Origin: an uncultured Pseudomonadales bacterium
GTDB lineage: Bacteria; Pseudomonadota; Gammaproteobacteria; Pseudomonadales; Porticoccaceae
NCBI GenBank assembly: GCA_905478975.1
Contig: CAJQKW010000013.1
Span: 1 to 55,734, forward strand
Length of the DNA stretch: 55,734 nucleotides
Direction: 5' to 3'
Under the pieces are notes generated by a model, which was not told the origin of the DNA, ran no database searches, and saw nothing but the letters and a program-made list of their open reading frames with translations. Positions 32,014 through 43,181 of the stretch are shown here, in pieces; within the stretch, counting starts at the first letter, position 1; each line of letters begins with the position of its first letter. The translations under genes were made by a program, and so were the position numbers.

Positions 32014-32484
32014 GTGAATATTAATCTAACGCTTTTTGGCCAAATGGTAACCTTTGCATTCTTTGTGTGGTTCTGCATGAAGTTTGTCTGGCCGGTTATT
32101 ATTGAGTCAATGGAAGAGCGACAGAAGAAAATCGCTGATGGTCTTGATGCGGCTGATCGTGCACTGCGTGATCTGGAATTGGCGCAAAACAAAGCCACAG
32201 ATCAGATGAAAGAAGCCAAGCAGGAAGCTGCTGGCATCGTTGATCAAGCCAACAAGCGCGCAAATCAGATCGTTGATGAAGCCAAGGTTCAGGCACGCAC
32301 TGAAGGCGATCGCCTGAAAGTGGCTGCCGAAGCTGAGATTGAGCAAGAGATCAATCGCGCTAAAGAAGAGTTGCGCACTGCTGTTGCAGGGCTAGCTCTG
32401 GCTGGTGCCGAGAAAGTGCTGGAAGCGTCTATTGACGACAAGGCCAATCGTGCATTGGTTGATAATTTAGCAGCGAAGCTGTAA
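32014..32484 (+). CDS. atpF: F0 ATP synthase subunit b
   Basis: Peripheral stalk, one N-terminal membrane span ([21 protein letters not shown]) then a long charged helix that dimerises ([21 protein letters not shown] onward). 156 residues, as in E. coli. Start GTG 32014. Confidence 0.97.
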   Translation: MNINLTLFGQMVTFAFFVWFCMKFVWPVIIESMEERQKKIADGLDAADRALRDLELAQNKATDQMKEAKQEAAGIVDQANKRANQIVDEAKVQARTEGDRLKVAAEAEIEQEINRAKEELRTAVAGLALAGAEKVLEASIDDKANRALVDNLAAKL

Positions 32485-32496
32485 CCGAGGTTAATC

Positions 32497-33033
32497 ATGG
32501 CAGAATTAAGCACATTAGCTCGGCCCTACGCGAAAGCAGCATTTGAGTTTGCCGAGACGGCGGGTGATTTGCAGGGCTGGTCAAAAAGCTTAGCGATTGC
32601 CGGTTCGGTTGCTCAGCAATCGAATGTTGTGCGACTGTTAGCGTCGCCAAGTGTTACGGCGGATCAGCAGGCGCAGGCATTGATTGAAATCTGTGGCGAT
32701 GCACTCAACGATCAGGGCAGGAACTTTTTAACCGTTCTGTCTGAAAATCGTCGACTACAGCTACTGCCGGATATCTCGCAGCAATTTGATGTTTTAAAAG
32801 CCAACCGTGAAAAAGCGGTTGATGTGGAAGTGACCGCCGCCCATGAGCTCGATGCTGAACAACAGCAGAAGCTTATTGACGCGCTGAGCACCAAACTAGA
32901 ACGTAAAGTAAACATGCAGGTTCGTTTAGACAAGAGTCTGCTGGGTGGTGCGGTTATCCGTGCCGGTGATACCGTTATAGACGGATCCATTCGTGGCCGA
33001 TTGGCCAAACTCGCCGAGTCATTACACTCCTAA
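32497..33033 (+). CDS. atpH: F1 ATP synthase subunit delta
   Basis: Links the peripheral stalk to F1. 178 residues (E. coli 177). Marks: TLARPYAKAAFEFA at the N-terminus and LLGGAVIRAGDTVIDGSIRGRL near the end. Twelve bases after atpF. Confidence 0.96.
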   Translation: MAELSTLARPYAKAAFEFAETAGDLQGWSKSLAIAGSVAQQSNVVRLLASPSVTADQQAQALIEICGDALNDQGRNFLTVLSENRRLQLLPDISQQFDVLKANREKAVDVEVTAAHELDAEQQQKLIDALSTKLERKVNMQVRLDKSLLGGAVIRAGDTVIDGSIRGRLAKLAESLHS

Positions 33034-33050
33034 GGATTTGAGGCCTAAGC

Positions 33051-34595
33051 ATGCAGCAACTGAATCCATCAGAAATCAGCGAAATTATTAAGAGTCGTAT
33101 CGACAATCTTAATGTTTCTTCAGAAGCCCAAAATGAGGGCACCATTGTTTCCGTATCAGACGGTATCATTCGTATTCACGGTTTAGACGACGTGATGTAT
33201 GGCGAAATGATCGAATTTGATGGCGGCGTCTATGGTATGGCACTTAACCTCGAGCGTGACTCTGTCGGCGCCGTGGTTTTGGGTGACTACCAGTCACTGG
33301 CCGAAGGTCAAAAAGCCCGATGCACCGGACGTGTATTGGAAGTTCCAGTAGGTCCAGAATTGGAAGGTCGCGTAGTCGACGCCCTGGGTAACCCTATTGA
33401 TGGTAAAGGTCCGGTTAACGCCGCCCTCACCGATGCAATTGAAAAAGTTGCGCCAGGTGTTATTGAGCGTCAATCAGTTGATCAGCCAGTGCAAATTGGT
33501 CTGAAAGCGATTGATGCCATGGTGCCAATCGGTCGCGGTCAGCGCGAACTGATTATTGGTGATCGCCAGATCGGTAAGACCGCTATCGCAGTTGACGCCA
33601 TCATCAACCAGAAAGGCTCAGGGATTAAATGTGTCTATGTCGCCATTGGTCAGAAAGCCGCTTCGGTTGCCGCTGTTGTGCGCAAACTCGAAGAGCACGG
33701 CGCCATGGAGCACACGATTGTTGTTGCTGCTACCGCCTCTGATCCAGCCGCCATGCAGTTCTTGGCGCCGTTTGCTGGTTGTTCAATGGGTGAGTACTAC
33801 CGTGATCGCGGTCAAGACGCACTGATTATTTATGACGATTTGACCAAGCAGGCCTGGGCCTACCGTCAAATCTCACTGCTGCTGAAACGTCCTCCGGGTC
33901 GTGAAGCCTATCCTGGTGATGTGTTCTATTTGCACTCCAGACTGTTAGAGCGTGCAGCCCGAGTCAACCCAACTTACGTCGAGAAGTTCACCAACGGTGA
34001 AGTGAAAGGTAAGACTGGTTCACTAACTGCATTGCCGGTTATTGAAACTCAGGCGGGTGACGTTTCTGCCTTTGTACCGACCAACGTAATTTCGATTACC
34101 GATGGTCAGATCTTCCTTGAAGCGGATATGTTTAACGCCGGTGTTCGTCCAGCGATGAACGCAGGTATCTCGGTTTCTCGTGTAGGTGGTGCAGCACAGA
34201 CCAAAATCATCAAGAAACTGTCCGGTGGTATTCGTACTGCCCTGGCACAGTATCGCGAGCTGGCAGCCTTCTCCCAGTTTGCCTCTGATCTCGACGAAGC
34301 GACTAAAGCCCAGCTGGATCACGGCGAGCGCGTTACCGAGCTGATGAAGCAGAAGCAGTACTCGCCACAGAGTATCGCCGAAATGGGTGTGATGGTTTAC
34401 GCAGCGGACAACGGTTATTTACAAGCGGTTGAAGTGAGCAAAATCGGTGATTTTGAAGCAGCCCTGCTTTCTTATATGAAAGCTGAGCACGCTGATCTGA
34501 TGACCCAGATTAATGCATCAGGCGATTATAACGACGACATAGCAGCTGGTTTTAAAGCTGCTCTGGACAAGTTTATTGCAACCCAAACCTGGTAA
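33051..34595 (+). CDS. atpA: F1 ATP synthase subunit alpha
   Basis: Regulatory nucleotide-binding subunit of F1. 514 residues (E. coli 513). Walker [10 protein letters not shown], the [13 protein letters not shown] block, [28 protein letters not shown] and the [10 protein letters not shown] signature. It directly follows atpH. Confidence 0.98.
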   Translation: MQQLNPSEISEIIKSRIDNLNVSSEAQNEGTIVSVSDGIIRIHGLDDVMYGEMIEFDGGVYGMALNLERDSVGAVVLGDYQSLAEGQKARCTGRVLEVPVGPELEGRVVDALGNPIDGKGPVNAALTDAIEKVAPGVIERQSVDQPVQIGLKAIDAMVPIGRGQRELIIGDRQIGKTAIAVDAIINQKGSGIKCVYVAIGQKAASVAAVVRKLEEHGAMEHTIVVAATASDPAAMQFLAPFAGCSMGEYYRDRGQDALIIYDDLTKQAWAYRQISLLLKRPPGREAYPGDVFYLHSRLLERAARVNPTYVEKFTNGEVKGKTGSLTALPVIETQAGDVSAFVPTNVISITDGQIFLEADMFNAGVRPAMNAGISVSRVGGAAQTKIIKKLSGGIRTALAQYRELAAFSQFASDLDEATKAQLDHGERVTELMKQKQYSPQSIAEMGVMVYAADNGYLQAVEVSKIGDFEAALLSYMKAEHADLMTQINASGDYNDDIAAGFKAALDKFIATQTW

Positions 34596-34622
34596 GTCAG
34601 AGTAATCGGACAGGCATAAAAC

Positions 34623-35483
34623 ATGGCAATCGGAAAAGAAGTCAAAACCAAAATTGCTAGTATTGGTAGCACGCAGAAGATCACTAGCGCCATGGAAATG
34701 GTTGCGGCGAGCAAGATGCGTAGAGCTCAGGAGCGCATGTCGTTGGGTAAGCCCTACGCACAGCGCATCCGCGATGTGGTTGGTCATATCGCCAACGCGG
34801 TATCTGAGTACCGACACCAGTATTTGACTGAGCGCGAAGTAAAGCGCGTCGCCTATGTCGTGATCTCAACAGATCGCGGCCTCTGCGGTGGTTTGAATAT
34901 CAATCTGTTCAAGGCGGCTTTAAAGTCGATGAAAACTTGGACAGATCAGGGTATCGAAGTGGATATCTGCGTTGTTGGCAACAAGGCTGCAGGCTTTTTC
35001 AGCGCAGTTGGCGGCAACGTCGTTGCAGCGGTTAGAGATGTTGGAGATGAACCCAATGCGGCGGATTTGATCGGCGGCGTAAAGGTTATGTTGGACGCCT
35101 ACGATGAAGGCCGTATCGACAAGCTGTTTGTGGTGAGCAACGAATTTGTTAACACCATGACCCAGACACCTACTGTTGAGCAATTGCTGCCACTGGCTGC
35201 AAACGACGATACTCGCCTTAAGCATCACTGGGACTATATCTATGAGCCCGATGCCAAGGAACTACTGGACGGCTTGTTGATTCGCTATATCGAATCACAG
35301 GTATATCAAGGCGTGGTAGAGAATAAAGCCTGTGAGCAGGCCGCACGTATGCTCGCAATGAAAAATGCCACCGAGAATGCCGGTGAAATGATTGACGAAT
35401 TGCAACTGCTTTATAACAAAGCCCGTCAGGCAGCGATTACCCAAGAGCTGTCAGAAATTGTAAGTGGCGCAGCAGCTGTATAA
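34623..35483 (+). CDS. atpG: F1 ATP synthase subunit gamma
   Basis: Central rotor shaft of F1. 286 residues (E. coli 287). N-terminal helix with [26 protein letters not shown], and the C-terminal helix [30 protein letters not shown] typical of the family. Confidence 0.97.
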   Translation: MAIGKEVKTKIASIGSTQKITSAMEMVAASKMRRAQERMSLGKPYAQRIRDVVGHIANAVSEYRHQYLTEREVKRVAYVVISTDRGLCGGLNINLFKAALKSMKTWTDQGIEVDICVVGNKAAGFFSAVGGNVVAAVRDVGDEPNAADLIGGVKVMLDAYDEGRIDKLFVVSNEFVNTMTQTPTVEQLLPLAANDDTRLKHHWDYIYEPDAKELLDGLLIRYIESQVYQGVVENKACEQAARMLAMKNATENAGEMIDELQLLYNKARQAAITQELSEIVSGAAAV

Positions 35484-35499
35484 AGCGAAACGAATTTAA

Positions 35500-36937
<1,438 letters not shown>

Positions 36938-36941
36938 CCTA

Positions 36942-36971
36942 GTACTTTCGAACTTTGTACTTTCGAACTTT
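36942..36971 (+). repeat. Two exact 15-base tandem copies between atpD and atpC
   Basis: GTACTTTCGAACTTT at 36942-36956 and again at 36957-36971; partial copies of GTACTT(T) follow at 36972 and 36986. Confidence 0.85.
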
Positions 36972-37031
36972 GTACTTAGAAGACAGTACTTTCAAACCTA
37001 TTAAGTTGCAGCAAGCAAAGGCAATAAAGAC

Positions 37032-37457
37032 ATGGCAATAACAGTGCATTGTGACATCGTAAGTGCGGATGAATCCCTGTTCTCTGGTTTAGTCGAGATG
37101 GTTGTTGCCACCGGCTCACTGGGTGAACTGGGTGTAACAGCCGGTCATGCGCCACTGCTCAGTGATTTGAAGCCCGGTCCAGTACGCCTGGTAAAGCAGA
37201 ATGGTGAGGAAGAAGTTTACTATCTGTCAGGCGGCTATCTGGAAGTACAGCCGAACAATATCTCTATTCTGGCTGACACTGCGGTGCGCGCCGGTGATAT
37301 TGATGAAGCTGCGGCAGCCGAAGCAGTCAAAGAAGCGGAGAGTGCCATCGCCAATCAATCCGGTGAAATTGAGTACTCCAAAGCGGCTTCCATGCTAGCT
37401 CAGGCGACAGCCCAGTTGCGCACCGTGCAAACACTGCGCAAAAAGCTCGGCGGTTGA
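37032..37457 (+). CDS. atpC: F1 ATP synthase subunit epsilon
   Basis: Rotor subunit and ATPase inhibitor. 141 residues (E. coli 139). N-terminal beta barrel ([43 protein letters not shown]) then a helical hairpin. Last gene of the atp operon; its final codons start a short tandem repeat. Confidence 0.96.
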   Translation: MAITVHCDIVSADESLFSGLVEMVVATGSLGELGVTAGHAPLLSDLKPGPVRLVKQNGEEEVYYLSGGYLEVQPNNISILADTAVRAGDIDEAAAAEAVKEAESAIANQSGEIEYSKAASMLAQATAQLRTVQTLRKKLGG

Positions 37458-37502
37458 TTGGATAAGCAGTTGATTGGATAGAGCTGTTGATTAGATAGAA
37501 CA
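37453..37502 (+). repeat. 16-17-base tandem repeat across the atpC stop codon
   Basis: Three units, 37453-37468, 37469-37485 and 37486-37502, each starting GTTGATT(G/A)GATA. The first contains the final glycine base and TGA stop of atpC. Confidence 0.8.
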
Positions 37503-37505
37503 GTT

Positions 37506-37535
37506 AAAAAAGGGTGGCTACGGCCGCCCTTTTTT
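37506..37535 (+). terminator. Rho-independent terminator of the atp operon
   Basis: GGGTGGC (37512-37518), loop TACG, GCCGCCC (37523-37529), then a run of six T. One G-T pair in the stem. A flanking A-run pairs with the T-run. Confidence 0.9.
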
Positions 37536-37603
37536 ATCGCTGCAATTTGAGACTGCACAGGGCTGTGCGGCCAGCTTATGCCGAGGGTTGTGTAGCCCCG
37601 CTT

Positions 37604-37634
37604 TTGACAGTAACCTGAGCCCCTAGATTATTAT
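37604..37634 (+). promoter_or_regulatory. Probable promoter of glmU-glmS
   Basis: Perfect -35 TTGACA (37604-37609) and TATTAT (37629-37634), spacing 19 bases, longer than ideal. It lies just downstream of the atp terminator and 26 bases before glmU. Confidence 0.5.
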
Positions 37635-37660
37635 CCCGCCGCGATAAAAGTGAACAGACT

Positions 37661-39028
37661 ATGACAAAAACGGATATTGTTATTCTCGCCGCAGGCAAAG
37701 GTACGCGCATGCGTTCCCAGCGACCCAAGGTGCTGCATAAGCTTGCCGGTAAGCCTATGCTCACCCATGTGCTGGATGCCGCTGCGGCGATTGCCGATGC
37801 CCACAAGATAGTGGTAACCGGCCACGGAGCGGAATTGGTTCGTGCCAGGTACGGCGACGCAGCCTTTACCCTAGTCGAGCAAACCCAACAGCTTGGCACA
37901 GGGCACGCGGTTCAGTGCGCACTGCCCGAGCTTCGTCCGCAGGCTAAGGTGGTTATCCTCTACGGGGATGTTCCGCTGATCACTCCTACCACCATTTCCA
38001 ACATGCTGGCTGCGGTCGATGATCAGCACATCGCCCTGCTCACCATAGACCTACCTGAACCCAGCGGTTATGGCCGTATTATTCGCGACAGCGATGGCCA
38101 GATCGAAGCGATTATCGAACAAAAAGATGCCAGCCCCGAGCAATTGCAGATCTCTGAAGTGAACACCGGCGTGATGGCATTAACCACCGAACTATTGGCC
38201 GACTGGCTGCCACAGGTAAGCAATAACAATGCTCAGGGCGAATATTATCTCACTGACTTGATCGCCATTGCCCGCAACAATGGCTTCAGCATCAATGGAG
38301 TACAGCCTATATCAGCCAGTGAAGTTGAAGGCATTAATAGTCGTTCACAGTTAGCCGCTCTCGAGCGAGTTTACCAACTGCAATTAGCCGACAAGCTTAT
38401 GACTTCAGGCACCAGCCTCGCCGATCCCGCACGCTTTGATCAGCGCGGCAACCTAACAGCCGGCAGCGATAACTTTATCGATGTGAACTGCCTCTTTGAA
38501 GGCAATGTCTCCCTCGGTTGCAATGTTCATATAGGCCCCAACTGTCAGATCAGTGACAGCCATATAGGTGACGGTGTAGAGATCAAAGCCAACACCGTTA
38601 TTGACCAGTCCACCATTGGCGACAATGCAGTGCTCGGCCCCTTTGCGCGGATTCGTCCCGGCACTCAGTTAGGCTCTAATACCAAAGTAGGCAATTTTGT
38701 CGAAACCAAAAAAGCCATTGTTGGCAACGGCAGCAAGATCAATCATCTCAGCTATGTGGGTGATGCCAAGCTGGGTGAAAATGTAAATGTCGGTGCTGGC
38801 ACCATCACCTGCAATTACGACGGCGTCAATAAACACAAAACCGAAATCGGCGACAACAGCTTTATTGGGTCTAATAGTACTCTGGTGGCACCCGTCGCCA
38901 TAGAAGAAGACGGTTTTATCGCCGCCGGTTCAACCATTAATTCCACTGTAGCTGCTGGTAACCTTGCAGTTGGCAGAGCCAAACAACGCAATATAGCGGG
39001 CTGGAAACGCCCGACTAAAAACAAATAG
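37661..39028 (+). CDS. glmU: Bifunctional GlmU (GlcN-1-P acetyltransferase / GlcNAc-1-P uridyltransferase)
   Basis: Makes UDP-GlcNAc for peptidoglycan and lipid A. 455 residues (E. coli 456). N-terminal uridyltransferase with LAAGKGTRMRSQRPKVLHKLAGKPML and the YGDVPLI motif; C-terminal left-handed beta helix with hexapeptide turns (about residues 250-440), including NFVETKKAIVGNGSKINHLSYVGDA and the catalytic-histidine region. The start ATG is at 37661. Eleven bases before glmS. Confidence 0.97.
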   Translation: MTKTDIVILAAGKGTRMRSQRPKVLHKLAGKPMLTHVLDAAAAIADAHKIVVTGHGAELVRARYGDAAFTLVEQTQQLGTGHAVQCALPELRPQAKVVILYGDVPLITPTTISNMLAAVDDQHIALLTIDLPEPSGYGRIIRDSDGQIEAIIEQKDASPEQLQISEVNTGVMALTTELLADWLPQVSNNNAQGEYYLTDLIAIARNNGFSINGVQPISASEVEGINSRSQLAALERVYQLQLADKLMTSGTSLADPARFDQRGNLTAGSDNFIDVNCLFEGNVSLGCNVHIGPNCQISDSHIGDGVEIKANTVIDQSTIGDNAVLGPFARIRPGTQLGSNTKVGNFVETKKAIVGNGSKINHLSYVGDAKLGENVNVGAGTITCNYDGVNKHKTEIGDNSFIGSNSTLVAPVAIEEDGFIAAGSTINSTVAAGNLAVGRAKQRNIAGWKRPTKNK

Positions 39029-39039
39029 GAAGTTTGAAT

Positions 39040-40869
39040 ATGTGCGGAATTGTTGGAGCAGCAACCCAGAGAAATGTCTATAAAATTTTAATTGAAGGGC
39101 TTCGTCGCCTGGAATATCGCGGCTATGATTCCGCTGGCTTATCGATTATTGATAATCAGAAAAAACTGCAAACCCGGAAAAATATTGGCAAAGTAGCCGA
39201 GCTCGTGAAGGTTGCAGAGGCCGATCCCATCAGCGGGTCAACTGGCATCTCCCACACCCGCTGGGCCACTCACGGCGAGCCCAGCAGCATTAACTCTCAT
39301 CCCCATAACTCCGGCGGTGTCTCAGTAGTACACAATGGAATTATTGAAAATCACGATGAACTGCGTCGTGAAATGATTGCCGCAGGCTACGCGATTCTCT
39401 CAGCCACAGACACAGAAGTCGTGGCCCATCTGGTAAATTACTATTTGCAACAAACACAGAATTTACGCACTGCGGTTGAGAAAACCATAACTCGACTCGA
39501 CGGTGCCTATGCCCTGGGTGTTATCGCCGAAGATTTCCCCGATACGATTATTGCGGCTCGCAGTGGCAGTCCACTGGTTATTGGTGTCGGTATCGATGAG
39601 AATTTTATTGCCTCGGATCAGATGGCCCTGCGTCAGGTAACTGACCGTTTTATCTTTTTAGAGGAAGGTGACCTGGTTGAACTGACCAGTGCCGCCTATA
39701 GTATTTTTGATCAGTCCGGCGCCCCAGTTGCGCGGCCAATCAATGAGTTAGATGAAGCCGATCAGGTTGCAGAAAAAGGCCAGTACCGGCACTTTATGCA
39801 AAAAGAAATTTTTGAACAGCCGACCGTTTTGGCTAACACTCTCAGCGGACGCCTAGCTGCGGACCATATTCGAGAAGCCATTTTTGGTTACAAAGCGGAC
39901 ACACTATTTTCACAAACCCAGAATATCCATATCATTGCCTGCGGCACCAGTTTTCACTCAGGCCTAGTGGCCAAATATTGGATTGAAGAATACGCCGGTA
40001 TCCCCTGCCATGTAGAAGTAGCCAGTGAATATCGTTACCGCAAAGTTCCGGTTCCAGCGGCAACGCTTTTTGTCACCATCTCTCAGTCTGGCGAAACTGC
40101 GGACACCTTATCAGCACTGCGCAAAGCCAAAGAAAATGGTTACCTCGGGTTTCTGGCCATCTGTAATGTGGCTAATAGTTCACTGGTACGAGAGTCGGAT
40201 ATTTCACTGATGACTCTGGCGGGGCCAGAGATTGGCGTCGCCTCAACCAAGGCCTTTACCACCCAGCTGGCAGCACTACAGCTACTGGCAATTTCCCTGG
40301 CCAAACACCGAGGAATGGATGCAGCAGTTGAGAAAGAGTTAGTGGAAAATCTTCACCAACTACCGCAGCTTTGCAGTCAAGTACTGGCCCTAGACTCGGT
40401 CATTGAAGCAGTTTCAGAATCCTTTGCCAATAAACAACATGCACTGTTTTTAGGTCGCGGAGAGCAGTATCCCATTGCCCTGGAAGGCGCACTCAAGCTA
40501 AAAGAGATTTCTTATATTCACGCCGAGGCTTATCCTTCGGGTGAGCTAAAGCACGGACCCTTGGCGCTGGTTGATGAAGATATGCCTGTGGTTACTGTGG
40601 CACCGAATAATCAGTTATTAGAAAAATTAAAATCCAATTTGCATGAAGTGCGCGCCCGCGGTGGCCAGCTTTTTGTCTTCGCCGATGTTGCCAGCGGCTT
40701 TGTCAGTGAACCAGGTACTACTGTTATCGACATGCCCCATGTACCAAAAAGTCTCGAAGCGATTATTTATACCCTTCCATTACAAATGCTTTCCTACCAT
40801 GTTGCCTTGCTCAAAGGCACTGATGTAGATCAGCCGCGAAACTTAGCGAAATCAGTCACGGTGGAATAG
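39040..40869 (+). CDS. glmS: Glucosamine-fructose-6-phosphate aminotransferase GlmS
   Basis: Makes glucosamine-6-phosphate from fructose-6-phosphate and glutamine, feeding GlmU. 609 residues, as in E. coli. The start must be ATG 39040 because Cys2 in MCGIVGA is the amidotransferase nucleophile; a TTG two codons earlier is therefore rejected. Marks: RRLEYRGYDSAGL, SHTRWATHGEPS, two SIS domains with CGTSFHSG, SQSGETADT and IHAEAYPSGELKHGPLAL, ending NLAKSVTVE. AGGAAG is about eight bases ahead. Confidence 0.98.
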   Translation: MCGIVGAATQRNVYKILIEGLRRLEYRGYDSAGLSIIDNQKKLQTRKNIGKVAELVKVAEADPISGSTGISHTRWATHGEPSSINSHPHNSGGVSVVHNGIIENHDELRREMIAAGYAILSATDTEVVAHLVNYYLQQTQNLRTAVEKTITRLDGAYALGVIAEDFPDTIIAARSGSPLVIGVGIDENFIASDQMALRQVTDRFIFLEEGDLVELTSAAYSIFDQSGAPVARPINELDEADQVAEKGQYRHFMQKEIFEQPTVLANTLSGRLAADHIREAIFGYKADTLFSQTQNIHIIACGTSFHSGLVAKYWIEEYAGIPCHVEVASEYRYRKVPVPAATLFVTISQSGETADTLSALRKAKENGYLGFLAICNVANSSLVRESDISLMTLAGPEIGVASTKAFTTQLAALQLLAISLAKHRGMDAAVEKELVENLHQLPQLCSQVLALDSVIEAVSESFANKQHALFLGRGEQYPIALEGALKLKEISYIHAEAYPSGELKHGPLALVDEDMPVVTVAPNNQLLEKLKSNLHEVRARGGQLFVFADVASGFVSEPGTTVIDMPHVPKSLEAIIYTLPLQMLSYHVALLKGTDVDQPRNLAKSVTVE

Positions 40870-40990
40870 TTTTGGGTAGTGGGGTTCTTCATTTTTGACT
40901 AGTCAGACCTAGTGACATCTTGATACTGCCTATGTTAGCTTACTAAACTAAACTTTACTGACCTATACTTTCCGAACCTGAGGTTACATT

Positions 40991-41281
40991 ATGAATAAAT
41001 TTATCTCCTTCTTCTGTCTATTAATTTTGCTTATTCCTATCTCAGGATGCTCGCACGCTGAAGAGTCCGATATAGGACTTTGGGCGAGTGAAGACTGTAA
41101 AAAAGTGAGTGAAGCCGCAGGGTTTTTCTTATATACCTCTGGGGAATTATTAAAAACCGCCGACAAAGAAAGAAAAGCAGGGAAAGAGAAAAAATCTGAA
41201 AAGTCATATGCTGCAGCAATGTTTTTTTCGGAGTTGTCTGAGAATTCGGCAAAGAATTTTGAGGCATTCTGCAAGCAATAA
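40991..41281 (+). CDS. Small lipoprotein, unknown function
   Basis: 96 residues. Signal sequence with lipobox ISGC (Cys20), then an acidic stretch, two cysteines and a lysine-rich segment (KERKAGKEKKSEK), then a helical end FFSELSENSAKNFEAFC. GAGG lies eight bases ahead of ATG 40991. No named family recognised. AT-rich compared with the core genes around it. Confidence 0.7.
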   Translation: MNKFISFFCLLILLIPISGCSHAEESDIGLWASEDCKKVSEAAGFFLYTSGELLKTADKERKAGKEKKSEKSYAAAMFFSELSENSAKNFEAFCKQ

Positions 41282-41377
41282 TAACAAATCAAAAAACACT
41301 TACACCCAAATAAATTTAGTCACAGTTAAGTAGTAAAAAAGAACAAGAACAAGAACAAGAAAAAAGGAAGCTACAAA

Positions 41378-41842
41378 ATGAAACTAATTAGAGCAGTTCT
41401 TCTGCCCACCTTATTGTTATTAAGTATGATGACTTTCGCCGAGCCAACTGTTTCTGGCTATTGGAAAAGTATTGATGACCAGACAGGTGAGGTCACTGCA
41501 TTCTGGAAGCTAGAGATTAAGGATAATCGCCTCCTGGGTTATTTGGTCAACTACCCTGGCATGAACCCCGATAATGTCTGTATTCAATGCACGGGGGAAT
41601 TGCAGGAGTTCTTTGAAAAACCTATCAGCGATACAGCTTGGTTGAATCTCAGTAAAAATCGCAATGGAATTTGGCAAGAGGGTTACATTATTGATTCTGG
41701 TAAGGGTGAAAAATACAAAGCAAAAGTCTGGATAGAAGATGGCAATTTGACGATGCGTGGCTATATTGGTTTCTTTTTCCGAACACAAACCTGGGTTAGA
41801 ACTGATGAAAAAGCTGTGGCACAGGCAACATTTATTCAATAA
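41378..41842 (+). CDS. DUF2147 secreted protein
   Basis: 154 residues. Signal peptide ending near TFAEP. The mature part has SGYWKSIDDQTGE, paired cysteines in CIQC, WQEGYIIDSGKGEKYKAKVWIEDGNLTMRGYIGFFFRTQTWVR, the pattern of DUF2147. These are small periplasmic or secreted proteins of unknown role. The upstream region has GAACAA repeated three times and GGAAG ahead of ATG 41378. Confidence 0.85.
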   Translation: MKLIRAVLLPTLLLLSMMTFAEPTVSGYWKSIDDQTGEVTAFWKLEIKDNRLLGYLVNYPGMNPDNVCIQCTGELQEFFEKPISDTAWLNLSKNRNGIWQEGYIIDSGKGEKYKAKVWIEDGNLTMRGYIGFFFRTQTWVRTDEKAVAQATFIQ

Positions 41843-41896
41843 TCACGTCGCTTAACTACTGCGAAGTAGCTTTGAATGCAATCCTTTGGAGAAAAT

Positions 41897-42283
41897 ATGA
41901 TCATTATTTATATCCATGCTTTTTTTGCCCTGACGGCAGTTCCATTGGGGCTGTATATTTTCCTCACCAAAAAGGGAACAACGAAACATAAATTTTTTGG
42001 ACGAATTTGGGTTGCTTGGCTGTTAACGATATCTTTAACCGCAATATTTATTCAGGAAATTACCCCCGGGGAATACTCCTTAATTCACTTACTGATTCCC
42101 CTGACCATAGGTTCGCTGATCTACTCGGTATGGAGCATCAGGAAATTTAAGAAAACCGCTCTGCAGAAATATAAATATGGCCATATGTCTTCTATGATCA
42201 GTGTGTATGTGGGGGCGCTCATTCTGGCGGGAGTATTTACACTGCTGCCTGGAAGGTTATTTTACGAACTTTTATTTGGATAA
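41897..42283 (+). CDS. DUF2306-like membrane protein
   Basis: About 128 residues. ATG 41897 has GGAG six bases ahead; the frame is open seven codons further. Four predicted spans with HAFFALTAVPLGLYIFL, a KHKFFGRIWVAWLLT turn, HLLIPLTIGSLIYSVWSI and the last at SVYVGALILAGVF. This resembles DUF2306 predicted membrane proteins. Function unknown. Confidence 0.7.
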   Translation: MIIIYIHAFFALTAVPLGLYIFLTKKGTTKHKFFGRIWVAWLLTISLTAIFIQEITPGEYSLIHLLIPLTIGSLIYSVWSIRKFKKTALQKYKYGHMSSMISVYVGALILAGVFTLLPGRLFYELLFG

Positions 42284-42324
42284 TCCGGCTATTGATGCCA
42301 GTCTTAATCCAAAACAGGATAATT

Positions 42325-43167
42325 ATGTTTAACGCCCTAGACCACCTTATTATCGCTGTTAAAGACTTAGATAAAGCAGAAAAAAATTACTCAAAAATAT
42401 TTGGTCTCAGTCCGGTATGGAAGGGCGAGCATGCTGATTTTGGAACCAGTAATTGTCTGTTTAATTTTCAAAACACCTACTTTGAGCTTTTGTCAGCCAC
42501 GGGCGATGGTCCGGGGGCTTCTCTAGTGAATGATCATCTAGAGAAAAAGGGTGAAGGCCTAATGGGAGTTGTATTTGGAACCGATAATATCAACGGTGTT
42601 GCAACGGCTCTCAGAGAAAAAGGCTTTAGCCTCCCCACTCTTTCTGGCGGAGTAGGGAGTAATTTCAACGATAAAAAAATACGAAAATGGATGAATCTGT
42701 TCCTACCACCTGAACTCACTCGAGGTTTATTTTCCTTTGTTATTCAACATACCGAGGGCGAGCTGCCGATCCCGATTACCTATGAGCCTTCTTCTGTAAG
42801 AAAACTAGATCATCTGGTTATCCAAACCAATGATGCCGATGGGCTGATTAAGATCTACAGAGATGTGTTTAATCTCAGACTGGCGCTGGACAAGATTGTC
42901 GAACGCTGGAAAGTCAGAATACTGTTTTTCAGGCTTAATAAAACAACCCTAGAAATCGTTGAAAAACCCGATGATCAGCCAGCCAATGACAAGTTGTGGG
43001 GCCTGACCTGGGATATTGAGAATATAGAGCAAGCGCATCAAAGACTCGTGAGCGAAGGTGTGGATGTCACCTCAATTAAAAAAGGGATAAAAGAAAATAC
43101 CCTTGTTGCGACAATAAAGTCCCATACCCACAATGTCCCGACACTGCTTATTCAGCACCTAAAATAA
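42325..43167 (+). CDS. VOC-family (glyoxalase fold) protein, two modules
   Basis: About 280 residues. AGGA is five bases ahead of ATG 42325; the frame is open 11 codons further. Two vicinal-oxygen-chelate modules: the first ALDHLIIAVKDLDKAEKNYSKIF with FELLSA, the second KLDHLVIQTNDADGLIKIYRD with TLEIVEKP. The His and Glu of each module could bind metal. Substrate unknown; could be a dioxygenase-like, glyoxalase-like or a resistance protein. I would not name it further. Confidence 0.75.
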   Translation: MFNALDHLIIAVKDLDKAEKNYSKIFGLSPVWKGEHADFGTSNCLFNFQNTYFELLSATGDGPGASLVNDHLEKKGEGLMGVVFGTDNINGVATALREKGFSLPTLSGGVGSNFNDKKIRKWMNLFLPPELTRGLFSFVIQHTEGELPIPITYEPSSVRKLDHLVIQTNDADGLIKIYRDVFNLRLALDKIVERWKVRILFFRLNKTTLEIVEKPDDQPANDKLWGLTWDIENIEQAHQRLVSEGVDVTSIKKGIKENTLVATIKSHTHNVPTLLIQHLK

Positions 43168-43181
43168 ATTTTACAGCCAGC

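Noticed and set aside
41341-41360. GAACAA repeats as a CRISPR or regulatory array
   Set aside because: Only three short 6-base copies with no spacers; simple low-complexity sequence.
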